DNA of 8,653 nt from contig DGKJ01000115.1 in the NCBI GenBank assembly GCA_002387735.1, positions 1-8,653 of the forward strand, given 5' to 3'. Position 1 is the stretch's first letter, and every line of letters begins with the position of its first letter. Position numbers and translations under genes: made by a program. The DNA is from Bacteriovoracaceae bacterium UBA4573. Its GTDB lineage: Bacteria; Bdellovibrionota; UBA1018; UBA923. Below are positions 1-6,421 of this stretch, piece by piece. Under the pieces are notes generated by a model, which was not told the origin of the DNA, searched no databases, and worked only from the letters and a program-made list of their open reading frames with translations.

Positions 1-381
1 GGCTTGAATTGCGCGAACCGCGCCAACGAGATTGATGTTAACGCACCTGGCCCATTCGTCGACCGAATTTGTCTCGATTGGGCCGATTGGGCCATAAACG
101 CCAGCTGCGAAAATTAATGCGTCTAGACCGCCGAGCGTTTTAATAGAGTGTTCCACTGCCGACCTAGTGCTGCTTGTTTCGGCTACATCGCAATGAACGG
201 GTGTCGCAGATTCTGGAATATGTTCGTTGATAAGTTTACAGGTAGCCTTGATTTCAGACTCTGAACGCGCCGCGACGCATATTTTCGCACCTTCCTTGGC
301 GAGCCCTATCGCGACGGCCTGACCAATTCCCCGGCCCGCGCCAATGATCAAAACTCTTTTATCTTTGGAAGGTTGTTTCAT
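1..381 (-). CDS. SDR family NAD(P)-dependent oxidoreductase, C-terminus cut by window edge
   Basis: Reading the minus strand from the ATG at 381-379 gives 127 codons open to the window edge. The Rossmann glycine motif GAGRGIG is at residues 14-20, an Asp sits at 65 in the adenine-pocket position, FAAG at 91-94 replaces the usual NNAG, and the helix-4 Asn is at 117 in NINLVG. These are classical short-chain dehydrogenase/reductase marks; such enzymes are soluble and typically reduce or oxidise a carbonyl/alcohol with NAD(P)H. The catalytic Ser, Tyr and Lys would lie beyond the edge, so activity and substrate cannot be judged. The start is chosen because it leaves a normal short N-terminus before the first beta strand, although no good Shine-Dalgarno is visible. 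The gene is head-to-head with the sugar epimerase, 20 nt between starts, which suggests (inference) a role in the same sugar pathway. Confidence 0.9.
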   Translation of the reverse strand, partial: MKQPSKDKRVLIIGAGRGIGQAVAIGLAKEGAKICVAARSESEIKATCKLINEHIPESATPVHCDVAETSSTRSAVEHSIKTLGGLDALIFAAGVYGPIGPIETNSVDEWARCVNINLVGAVRAIQA

Positions 382-401
382 GTTTGATAGAGAGACATCA
401 A

Positions 402-1367
402 ATGAGCGAACCTGTCAAAATATTAGTAACCGGGGCTGCAGGCTTTATTGGTAGTAATTTGGTCGATCGACTATTAGCCGAAGGGAACATCGTGCTGGGA
501 GTCGACAATCTTAGTACCGGGCGGCGTGAGTTTTTGGCCGATGCCGATAAAAACTCCAATTTTCGTTTTTTTGAACGAGACCTTCTGGATGAAAAAGCCT
601 TGCACGGAATTCTTTCTGAAGAGGTCGACACGGTCGTACACCTAGCTGCGAACGCCGATGTGCGTGACGGATTAAAACATCCACGAAAAGACCTAGAGCA
701 AAATACTATTGTTACCTGGAATGTACTTGAAGCGATGCGACGTGTGAACGTTCGAAAAATCGCATTCTCGTCCACCGGCAGTGTTTATGGGGAAGCTCAG
801 AAAATTCCTACTCCAGAAGACTGCCCCTTTCCGGTGCAAACATCATTGTACGGCGCATCCAAGCTTGCAGGGGAGTCTTTGATTTCTGCTTACGCTGAAG
901 GGTACGATCTTCAGGCTTCGATATTTCGATTCGTATCTATATTAGGTGAGCGCTACACCCATGGACATGTGATTGACTTCGTGCGCAGTCTTTATCGCGA
1001 CACTTCAAAGTTAAGGGTGCTTGGCGACGGATCTCAGCGTAAATCTTATTTGTACGTAGGCGACTGTGTGAACGCCATGCTTACAATCATGCGGCATAAG
1101 ACCAAAAACAAAGTAGAAGTATTCAATCTCGGAACTGATGAATACGTGAACGTGAATCAGTCTATCGATGTTATTTGCGAAGAACTTAAGGTCGAACCTA
1201 AACGCATGTATACCGGTGGGGACCGCGGCTGGATTGGCGATAATCCTTTTATATTTTTAGATTGTTCGAAGCTTCGGAAAATCGGCTGGAAACCAACGCG
1301 TTCCATTCGCGATTCAGTTCGAACAACAGTTCGTTACCTTCAAAAGAACGATTGGCTAATGCAATGA
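402..1367 (+). CDS. NAD-dependent epimerase/dehydratase (extended SDR, nucleotide-sugar type)
   Basis: This 321-residue protein has the features of the GalE/WbpP-type extended SDR fold that acts on nucleotide-linked sugars in the cytosol. The NAD-binding GAAGFIG is at residues 11-17, an acidic residue ends strand 2 (VDNLS, D35), HLAA is at 80-83, the catalytic Ser/Thr lies in SSTGSVYG (123-130), and the YxxxK pair is Y150/K154. C-terminal sugar-binding elements include GDGSQRKSYLYVGD (208-221) and GGDRGWIGDNP (272-282), the latter typical of UDP-glucose 4-epimerase-like members. The exact reaction (4-epimerisation, 4,6-dehydration or other) cannot be read from sequence. An in-frame TTG at 384 would add six residues, but ATG 402 has a purine-rich GAGAG about 7 nt upstream and gives the usual family N-terminus. 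Its stop overlaps the kinase start as ATGA. It is the first gene of a five-gene run. Confidence 0.9.
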   Translation: MSEPVKILVTGAAGFIGSNLVDRLLAEGNIVLGVDNLSTGRREFLADADKNSNFRFFERDLLDEKALHGILSEEVDTVVHLAANADVRDGLKHPRKDLEQNTIVTWNVLEAMRRVNVRKIAFSSTGSVYGEAQKIPTPEDCPFPVQTSLYGASKLAGESLISAYAEGYDLQASIFRFVSILGERYTHGHVIDFVRSLYRDTSKLRVLGDGSQRKSYLYVGDCVNAMLTIMRHKTKNKVEVFNLGTDEYVNVNQSIDVICEELKVEPKRMYTGGDRGWIGDNPFIFLDCSKLRKIGWKPTRSIRDSVRTTVRYLQKNDWLMQ

Positions 1368-2344
1368 TTATTACTAGAACACCTCTTCGAATTAGCATCG
1401 GTGGAGGCGGAACAGACCTGCCTTCCTATTTTGAGCGTTTCGGAGGCTTCGTAATTTCCGCCGCAATTGATAAATACGTTTACGTTGCGCTCCATAAAAC
1501 TTTTCAAAAAACCTACATGATTCGTTATTCGCAATTTGAAGCGGTAGACGATGTCGCTAGCATTAAACATCCGATAGTGCGGGAAGCGTTCAAATTGCAC
1601 GATGTCGGACCTTTTATTGAAATGGTGAGCATGGCCGACATTCCGGCTGGAACTGGTTTGGGTTCGTCAGGGTCCTTCAATGTCGGGCTCTTACGCGGCA
1701 TTTATACCATGAAACGAGAGCCCGTAACCAATTTTGGACTAGCCGACGAAGCCTGCAAACTTGAAATAGATATTCTACGTGAACCCATCGGTAAACAAGA
1801 TCAGTTTATTGCAGCGTTTGGCGGAATCACCTGCTTTGAATTCGAAAAAAATGGGGGAGTAAATGTGGCTCCTTTGCGAATTTCAAACGATTCTTTGGCA
1901 GATCTTGAAGACAATCTTTTAATGTTTTTCACCGGGTATTCTCGCAGCGCAAGTAACGTGTTGTCCGATCAAAAGAAGCGCTCTGAGGTGGACGACAAAG
2001 AAATGTTGAACAATCTGCATTTCATTAAAGATTTGGGAATTACGATAAAAAAAGAACTCGAAAAGGGTAATTGTTCGGAATTTGGTCGATTGATGCATGA
2101 ACATTGGCTGCATAAGAAAAAGCGGTCTTCCGGTATATCGAGTGATCAAATCAATCGATGGTACGACGTCGGCTTCGCCAACGGAGCACTAGGTGGAAAA
2201 TTAATCGGTGCGGGTGGCGGAGGATTTCTTATGTTCTATGCGAAAGATCGCGTAGCACTTCGAGAAGCCATGGCAAAAGAAGGGCTTAGTGAAGTTCGGT
2301 TTCGGTTTGACCATCACGGTTCACGAGTGATGGTGGAGAACTAG
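1364..2344 (+). CDS. GHMP-family sugar kinase, similar to D-glycero-D-manno-heptose 7-phosphate kinase (HddA)
   Basis: The 326-residue product has all the GHMP kinase landmarks. The N-terminal substrate motif RTPLRISIGGGGTDLPSY is at 5-22, the ATP-binding loop PAGTGLGSSGS at 94-104, GKQDQF at 143-148 (D146 is the probable catalytic base), and the C-terminal glycine motif GGKLIGAGGGGF at 277-288. The N-terminal GGGGTDLP and the GKQDQ motif are typical of HddA, which phosphorylates the anomeric position of heptose 7-phosphate using ATP. Length fits that group (roughly 320-350). HddA-like kinases also occur in pathways for other sugars, so the substrate is inferred. I chose ATG 1364 because it forms a 4-nt ATGA overlap with the epimerase stop and places the first strand at the normal point. 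The longer frame open from 1262 would add 34 residues that only read the epimerase gene out of frame. Confidence 0.9.
   Translation: MIITRTPLRISIGGGGTDLPSYFERFGGFVISAAIDKYVYVALHKTFQKTYMIRYSQFEAVDDVASIKHPIVREAFKLHDVGPFIEMVSMADIPAGTGLGSSGSFNVGLLRGIYTMKREPVTNFGLADEACKLEIDILREPIGKQDQFIAAFGGITCFEFEKNGGVNVAPLRISNDSLADLEDNLLMFFTGYSRSASNVLSDQKKRSEVDDKEMLNNLHFIKDLGITIKKELEKGNCSEFGRLMHEHWLHKKKRSSGISSDQINRWYDVGFANGALGGKLIGAGGGGFLMFYAKDRVALREAMAKEGLSEVRFRFDHHGSRVMVEN
2332..2338 (+). promoter_or_regulatory. Shine-Dalgarno for the TTG-started oxidoreductase
   Basis: GGTGGAG lies inside the last codons of the kinase gene, with its GGAG core 7 nt before the TTG at 2346. This spacing supports TTG as the true start. 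No ATG is near enough to keep the Rossmann strand intact. Confidence 0.65.
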
Positions 2345-2345
2345 T

Positions 2346-3353
2346 TTGAATATTGGAATAATCGGTGCCGGATTAATCGGTAACAAACGTGCGAATGCGT
2401 TGCCGTCAACCTGCAAGCTTACTGCGGTCGCAGACTTATCAAATGACCGCGCTCACAAATTGGCCACCGCTTTCGGTGCTCGCGCAGAGTCGAGTTGGGC
2501 CAAGCTCGTTTCTGCGAGCGACGTTGATTGCGTTATAGTCGCGACCACCAACGATGTAATTCCTGATTGTGCTAAAGCCGCACTTAAGGCAGGCAAGCAC
2601 GTTTTGATCGAAAAACCGGGCGGGCGGTTTCCCGATGAGGTACGTTCAATCGCCGATGTAGCGGCATGCTCACGCGGAATTCTGCGCGTAGGGTTCAATC
2701 ACCGTTTTCACCCGGGTCTTCAGGGTGCAAAAAAATTGTTGGATTCTGGTGTAGACGGCCCATTAATGTACATTCGCGCTCGGTACGGCCACGGGGCTCG
2801 AGTCGGTTACGAAAAAGAGTGGCGAGGGAACCCGAAATTGGGTGGCGGCGGCGAACTTCTCGACCAGGGAGTGCATTTAATTGATTTGTGCAGGTGGGTT
2901 GGTGGTAGTTTTGAATTGCAGTATGGCCACGCCCAAACATTTTTTTGGGATATGCCCGTAGAAGATAATGGATTCCTAATTTTACGCTCACCCGATCGCA
3001 AACGTTCTGCATTTTTACATGCGAGCTGTACAGAGTGGAAAAATCTTTTTGATTTCGAAATTTTCGCTAAAAACGCCAAAATTCAGATTTTCGGCCTTGG
3101 CGGCAGTTACGGCACTGAAGAACTCCGTTACTACAAAATGAAGCCAGAAATGGGGCCGCCGGATATTACAGTGACTCCCTTTCCTGGTGCCGATGAATCT
3201 TGGAAGCTTGAGTTTCAAGCGTTTCTATCTGAAGTTGACGGACGAAAAACAGACATCGGCCGAATCGAAGACGCTGTACGGGCCATTGAGATTGTTTTCG
3301 ATGTATATCGTTCAAGCGGTTACGATATGGAACGCGCGATATGCAATGCGTAA
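2346..3353 (+). CDS. Gfo/Idh/MocA family NAD(P)-dependent oxidoreductase
   Basis: This 335-residue protein has the two-domain layout of the Gfo/Idh/MocA family, which oxidises or reduces sugars, inositols and nucleotide sugars using NAD(P). The Rossmann motif GAGLIG is at residues 7-12, the conserved EKP is at 89-91, HRFHP at 119-123, and the C-terminal domain begins with GGGELLDQGVHLID at 167-180, carrying the DxxxH pair D173/H177 expected at the active site. Length matches the family. It starts with TTG one base after the kinase stop, supported by a good Shine-Dalgarno, so it is surely co-transcribed. Its place between a sugar kinase and a nucleotidyltransferase implies it modifies a sugar of this pathway, such as oxidising a hydroxyl to a keto group. 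The substrate, and whether it acts on the free, phosphorylated or nucleotide-linked form, cannot be determined here. Confidence 0.9.
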   Translation: MNIGIIGAGLIGNKRANALPSTCKLTAVADLSNDRAHKLATAFGARAESSWAKLVSASDVDCVIVATTNDVIPDCAKAALKAGKHVLIEKPGGRFPDEVRSIADVAACSRGILRVGFNHRFHPGLQGAKKLLDSGVDGPLMYIRARYGHGARVGYEKEWRGNPKLGGGGELLDQGVHLIDLCRWVGGSFELQYGHAQTFFWDMPVEDNGFLILRSPDRKRSAFLHASCTEWKNLFDFEIFAKNAKIQIFGLGGSYGTEELRYYKMKPEMGPPDITVTPFPGADESWKLEFQAFLSEVDGRKTDIGRIEDAVRAIEIVFDVYRSSGYDMERAICNA

Positions 3354-4096
3354 TTCTAGCCGGCGGCCTGGGTACCCGCATGCGCGGCGTTACGCGCGAT
3401 GAAATTCCAAAAGCATTAATACCAGTTGCGTCAAGTCTTGGTACAGAGCCCTTTGCGTTCTATCAGCTTAAGTGGCTCGCCTCCTGTGGAGTAACAAACG
3501 TTGTCTATTCGATTGGGTTTTTGGGTGAACAGATTCGAGCCGTTGTCGGCAACGGGTCTCGCTGGGGCCTTACAATAAAGTACGTCGACGAAGGTAAAGA
3601 GTTACGAGGCACAGGCGGCGCCCTTCGAAAAGCCTTTGACGAAAAAGTTCTCGATGAGCGATTTTTTGTGGTTTATGGGGATTCATTTTTACCGATCGAG
3701 TTACTACCCATCTGGTCAGCGTTTGCTCCAATGGCGGCACCCGCCCTGATGACGGTTTTAAAAAATCGGAACCAATGGGATTCAAGCAACGTTATTTTTG
3801 AAAACAACAACCTGCGCTTATATAAAAAAAATGCCACACCGGAAGAAAAAAGTCTGATGCATTACATCGACTACGGACTCTCCTTAATCCGACGTAAAAC
3901 GATCGCCACAAACATAGAGGCCGATAGAAAAACGGACTTGGCAGCCGTTTACGAGAAGCTTAGTGTAGAGGGGCGCTTGCTTGGCTACGAAGTGCAGGAG
4001 CGGTTTTACGAAATCGGCTCCGAACAAGGGCTTAGAGATTTTGAACATTGGCTTAAAAAACAGGAGAACATTCAATGGCTTTCCCGCTTAAATTAG
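3341..4096 (+). CDS. Sugar-phosphate nucleotidyltransferase (HddC/RmlA-like)
   Basis: The 251-residue product is a single-domain nucleotidyltransferase of the type that joins an NTP and a sugar 1-phosphate into an NDP-sugar. The signature LAGGLGTRMR is at residues 6-15, with PKALIPV at 23-29 supplying the lysine K24, ELRGTGGAL at 87-95, the metal-binding Asp D114 in YGDSF (112-116), a second likely metal Asp at 177 in the IDYGLSL segment, and ERFYEIGSEQGL near the end (220-231). The short length, without a C-terminal beta-helix, resembles HddC and MurU-like enzymes rather than GlmU. Paired with an HddA-like kinase, a GDP-heptose-forming role is plausible, but nucleotide and sugar specificity are inferred. 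The ATG at 3341 overlaps the oxidoreductase by 13 nt; the ATG at 3345 is in another frame and closes quickly. Confidence 0.88.
   Translation: MQCVILAGGLGTRMRGVTRDEIPKALIPVASSLGTEPFAFYQLKWLASCGVTNVVYSIGFLGEQIRAVVGNGSRWGLTIKYVDEGKELRGTGGALRKAFDEKVLDERFFVVYGDSFLPIELLPIWSAFAPMAAPALMTVLKNRNQWDSSNVIFENNNLRLYKKNATPEEKSLMHYIDYGLSLIRRKTIATNIEADRKTDLAAVYEKLSVEGRLLGYEVQERFYEIGSEQGLRDFEHWLKKQENIQWLSRLN
4062..4066 (+). promoter_or_regulatory. Shine-Dalgarno of the transaldolase gene
   Basis: AGGAG inside the nucleotidyltransferase gene lies 8 nt before the ATG at 4075. It is one of the strongest ribosome-binding sites in the operon and settles the start, even though the two genes overlap by 22 nt. Confidence 0.7.
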
Positions 4097-4785
4097 CAAT
4101 CTACGCAGACGGCGCGAATCGCGACGCAATGATCAAACGCTATCGTGAAGGCTTGGTGAAGGGGTTTACCACGAATCCAACGCTTATGGCCAAGGCCGGT
4201 GTGCGTGATTATAAGGAATTTGCTCTTTCGGTTTTGTCTGAAATAAAACAAATGCCCATTTCGTTCGAAGTATTTTCTGATGAATTTGGCGAAATGGAGC
4301 GCGAAGCGCTAGAAATTAAATCTTGGGCCTCAAACGTGAATGTTAAAATACCAATCACGAATACGAAATCGCAGTCCTCGATTCCATTAATCAAATCGTT
4401 ACTGGATAAGGGCACGAAATTAAATGTCACGGCGATCTTTACCGACAAACAAGTTGATGAGCTTGCAGCGGTTGTTCGACCTCAGGACGATGTAATCGTT
4501 TCGATTTTTGCCGGAAGAATTGCCGATACGGGCGTAGACCCAGAACCAACTATGCGTCGAGCGGTAGAAGTGTTTCGAGGAAAAACAGGCAGCAAAATTT
4601 TATGGGCCAGTCCACGCGAAGTGCTTAACGCGTATCAAGCAGAACGTTGTGGCTGTCACATTATCACGATGACGGATGATCAAATCAGCAAGTTCTCACT
4701 GCATGGAAAATCACTCGCAGAGTATTCGCTAGATACAGTTAAAATGTTCTATGCCGATGCTACTAAAGCTGGTTTTAAGCTGTAG
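4075..4785 (+). CDS. Small transaldolase-family enzyme (TAL/FSA class)
   Basis: This 236-residue cytosolic TIM-barrel enzyme belongs to the small transaldolase/fructose-6-phosphate aldolase group (E. coli FSA is about 220 residues, TalB about 317). Visible marks are YADGAN (10-15) with D12, GFTTNPTLM (30-38), the Schiff-base lysine K91 in VKIPIT (90-95), LNVTAIFT (116-123), SIFAGRIADTGVDP (143-156) and ASPREVLNAYQAE (178-190). Transaldolases move a dihydroxyacetone unit between sugar phosphates and can make sedoheptulose 7-phosphate, the usual precursor of activated heptoses. Its place as last gene of the sugar operon, overlapping the nucleotidyltransferase, argues for a dedicated biosynthetic role rather than central metabolism; this is inference. 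No key residue seems missing. Whether it acts as transaldolase or as aldolase cannot be told with confidence. Confidence 0.88.
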   Translation: MAFPLKLAIYADGANRDAMIKRYREGLVKGFTTNPTLMAKAGVRDYKEFALSVLSEIKQMPISFEVFSDEFGEMEREALEIKSWASNVNVKIPITNTKSQSSIPLIKSLLDKGTKLNVTAIFTDKQVDELAAVVRPQDDVIVSIFAGRIADTGVDPEPTMRRAVEVFRGKTGSKILWASPREVLNAYQAERCGCHIITMTDDQISKFSLHGKSLAEYSLDTVKMFYADATKAGFKL

Positions 4786-4799
4786 TTCGAAAAAAACCA

Positions 4800-5012
4800 T
4801 CAACGTAATTTGTTAATTAAATAGACGATACCTGAAAGCACAACGCTTAAAATTATCGACGTTGCGAGCGGGAAATAGAATTTTACGTTTTCCCGCTCGA
4901 TAGCGATGTCGCCTGGCAATTTACCAAACGGCACAATCTTGCCGCCAAAATGCCAGATTAAGCCCGCCGCCACGAGCAACAACCCGATTAATATAAGTGT
5001 TTTAGGACCCAT
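4800..5012 (-). CDS. DUF2905 family small membrane protein
   Basis: The 70-residue protein has two hydrophobic segments (about residues 5-21 and 47-66) joined by a short polar loop. The loop carries LPGDI (32-36), followed by ENVKFYFPLATSI (41-53), which is the recognisable core of the DUF2905 family. The family is widespread in bacteria and, to my knowledge, has no assigned function; it is presumably an inner-membrane protein. Its ATG shares one base with the stop of the transporter gene (TAATG on the minus strand), so it is probably translated by termination-reinitiation after the transporter. It ends 14 nt from the stop of the convergent transaldolase gene. The coupling makes a helper role for the transporter conceivable, but nothing in the sequence proves it. 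Confidence 0.85.
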   Translation of the reverse strand: MGPKTLILIGLLLVAAGLIWHFGGKIVPFGKLPGDIAIERENVKFYFPLATSIILSVVLSGIVYLINKLR

Positions 5013-6364
5013 TATTTTTCTAAATAATTTTTATACTGATAACGAGTAGCCACCCACACGAACGCCACGCCCATAACTGAAACTAGGATCGCGAAGAAAA
5101 AGAAAAAGGTGGGACCCTGGAATACGTTTATTTTCGAAATAAAAGCAGTCAGCATGTTGCCGAAAAATACGGTCAAATACCAAAAACTCATGATCGTGCT
5201 CTTCATGCTTCGCGGAGCTTGAGTGTAGGCTAGTTCAAGTCCAGGAATCGAGATCATGATTTCTGAAATAGTTAACAATAGATACGGGATAAATTGCCAG
5301 GCCACTGAAACTTTATGGCCCGCTTCGAGTGGAATTTCCAGCAAGCCTACGACCGCAAATGAGGTTCCCGCAATAAACATTCCTGCGCTCATTTTTCGTA
5401 GCGGAGTAAGTTTGATACCTAACTTTTCCACCAGTGGATAAATTCCATAAGCAAAAATAGGAATTAATACCATTACCATGATCGGATTGAGAGCCGATAT
5501 TTGGGAAGCTTCTAACGGCATACCCCAGAACGTGCGTTCCATTTTGTCGGCCTGCAACACCCAGCTCGAACTGTGCTGATCGAACAATGCCCAGAAGCCT
5601 GAGATAAGCAGAAATACTTTAATAACTTTAAACGCGGCTTTTACCGCTTCGACGTTTTCGGAGCTAAATTTATTTTTAGCAACATCTAAGAAAGAATCTC
5701 CCTTACTTTTTCCTAGATGTTTTAGAGCATAAGCAAAAATCGGAATAAAACCGGTATTACCAGTTTCCCGAGTCGGAGGCACGTGAACATATTTGTCGCG
5801 ACCCATCCAAAAGACAAATGTCGCAGCTGCCATCAGAATTCCTGGAATTCCAAATGCCCAACCGGCCCCATAACGGGGCAAAATCCAAGGGATCATGATT
5901 GTTGAAAAAGTAGAGCCGAAATTTACCGAGAAATAGAAAATGTCATAAACTCTTTGAATAAGGTGTTTGTTTTTTTCAGTAAATTGATCGCCCACGTGTG
6001 CTGCTACACAGGATTTGATTCCTCCTGCGCCGAGCGAAATAAAAAACAGACCCCAAAACATACCGGCTTTATTTTCCCAAATTGCTAAGATTCCGTGACC
6101 AACACAGTAAAAAAGCGAAAGGTACAAAATGGTTTTATATTTGCCGAGAAATCGATCCGAGAGGTACGCACCAGCAACGGGTAATAAGTAACAAGCGCTC
6201 ACGAAAAGGTGAAACACACCCAGCGAATCAGCCTTCGACATGAGAAGGTATTGCACCATGAAGATAACCAGAATGCTCCGCATTCCGTAATAGCTGAAGC
6301 GCTCACAGGCTTCTTGGCCAATGATATACCGAATCTGTGGTGGAAAACCGACTTTGCTTGACAT
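5012..6364 (-). CDS. Proton-dependent oligopeptide transporter (POT/PTR2 family, MFS)
   Basis: This 450-residue polytopic inner-membrane protein has the hallmarks of the POT/PTR2 family, which imports di- and tripeptides using the proton gradient. The ExxER motif is at residues 18-22 (in EACERFSYYG) near the start of helix 1, an MFS loop motif is at 65-79 (GAYLSDRFLGKYKTI), GGIKSCVAAHVGDQF is at 114-128, and the PTR2 signature FYFSVNFGS is at 143-151. Further marks are WALFDQHSSSW (258-268), NPIMVMVLIP (293-302) and SEIMISIPGLE (367-377). GGIK-CV-GDQF resembles the eukaryotic-style form, where many bacterial members have a GTGxxKPN-like motif. The length is slightly short but complete. The start at 6364 has a strong ribosome-binding site. 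Substrates could include compounds other than peptides, as family members vary. Confidence 0.93.
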   Translation of the reverse strand: MSSKVGFPPQIRYIIGQEACERFSYYGMRSILVIFMVQYLLMSKADSLGVFHLFVSACYLLPVAGAYLSDRFLGKYKTILYLSLFYCVGHGILAIWENKAGMFWGLFFISLGAGGIKSCVAAHVGDQFTEKNKHLIQRVYDIFYFSVNFGSTFSTIMIPWILPRYGAGWAFGIPGILMAAATFVFWMGRDKYVHVPPTRETGNTGFIPIFAYALKHLGKSKGDSFLDVAKNKFSSENVEAVKAAFKVIKVFLLISGFWALFDQHSSSWVLQADKMERTFWGMPLEASQISALNPIMVMVLIPIFAYGIYPLVEKLGIKLTPLRKMSAGMFIAGTSFAVVGLLEIPLEAGHKVSVAWQFIPYLLLTISEIMISIPGLELAYTQAPRSMKSTIMSFWYLTVFFGNMLTAFISKINVFQGPTFFFFFAILVSVMGVAFVWVATRYQYKNYLEK

Positions 6365-6370
6365 GTAATG

Positions 6371-6378
6371 TCCCCCTT
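6371..6378 (-). promoter_or_regulatory. Strong Shine-Dalgarno of the POT transporter
   Basis: On the minus strand AAGGGGGA ends 6 nt before the transporter ATG (6364-6362), which fixes the start and suggests efficient translation. Confidence 0.65.
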
Positions 6379-6383
6379 AGAGG

Positions 6384-6412
6384 CGAATAGCTCAAGAACT
6401 AGGGATTGCCAA
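6384..6412 (-). promoter_or_regulatory. Possible sigma70-type promoter for the transporter-DUF2905 pair
   Basis: Within the 57-nt gap between the protease-like gene and the transporter, the minus strand reads TTGGCA (plus 6412-6407, one mismatch to TTGACA), 17 nt, then TATTCG (6389-6384, three matches to TATAAT). The spacing is ideal but the -10 is poor. If real, the transporter would not depend solely on read-through from the upstream gene. Confidence 0.25.
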
Positions 6413-6421
6413 TCAGGGATT
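6401..6421. repeat. Short direct repeat flanking a small dyad
   Basis: AGGGATT occurs at 6401-6407 and again at 6415-6421, 14 nt apart. GATTG/CAATC around 6409 forms a 5-1-5 dyad overlapping the first copy. It sits directly after the stop of the protease-like gene and overlaps the possible promoter -35. It could be a regulator site or chance. Confidence 0.3.

Noticed and set aside
413..418. Exact TTGACA on the minus strand as -35 for the SDR gene
   Set aside because: At 16-18 nt spacing the next hexamer is TC-rich and does not resemble a -10, so a promoter is not called.
398..775. Minus-strand open frame of 125 codons
   Set aside because: It lies wholly antisense to the well-supported epimerase gene and its product is rich in Ser and Arg with no recognisable motif.
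1262..1363. Longer kinase frame adding 34 N-terminal residues
   Set aside because: This part reads the epimerase gene out of frame, lacks the GHMP motif, and the ATG at 1364 gives the normal family start with an ATGA overlap.
2666..3218. Several open frames of 67-105 codons on both strands
   Set aside because: They all overlap the Gfo/Idh/MocA oxidoreductase, whose motifs are intact across the whole region; their products are low-complexity and basic.
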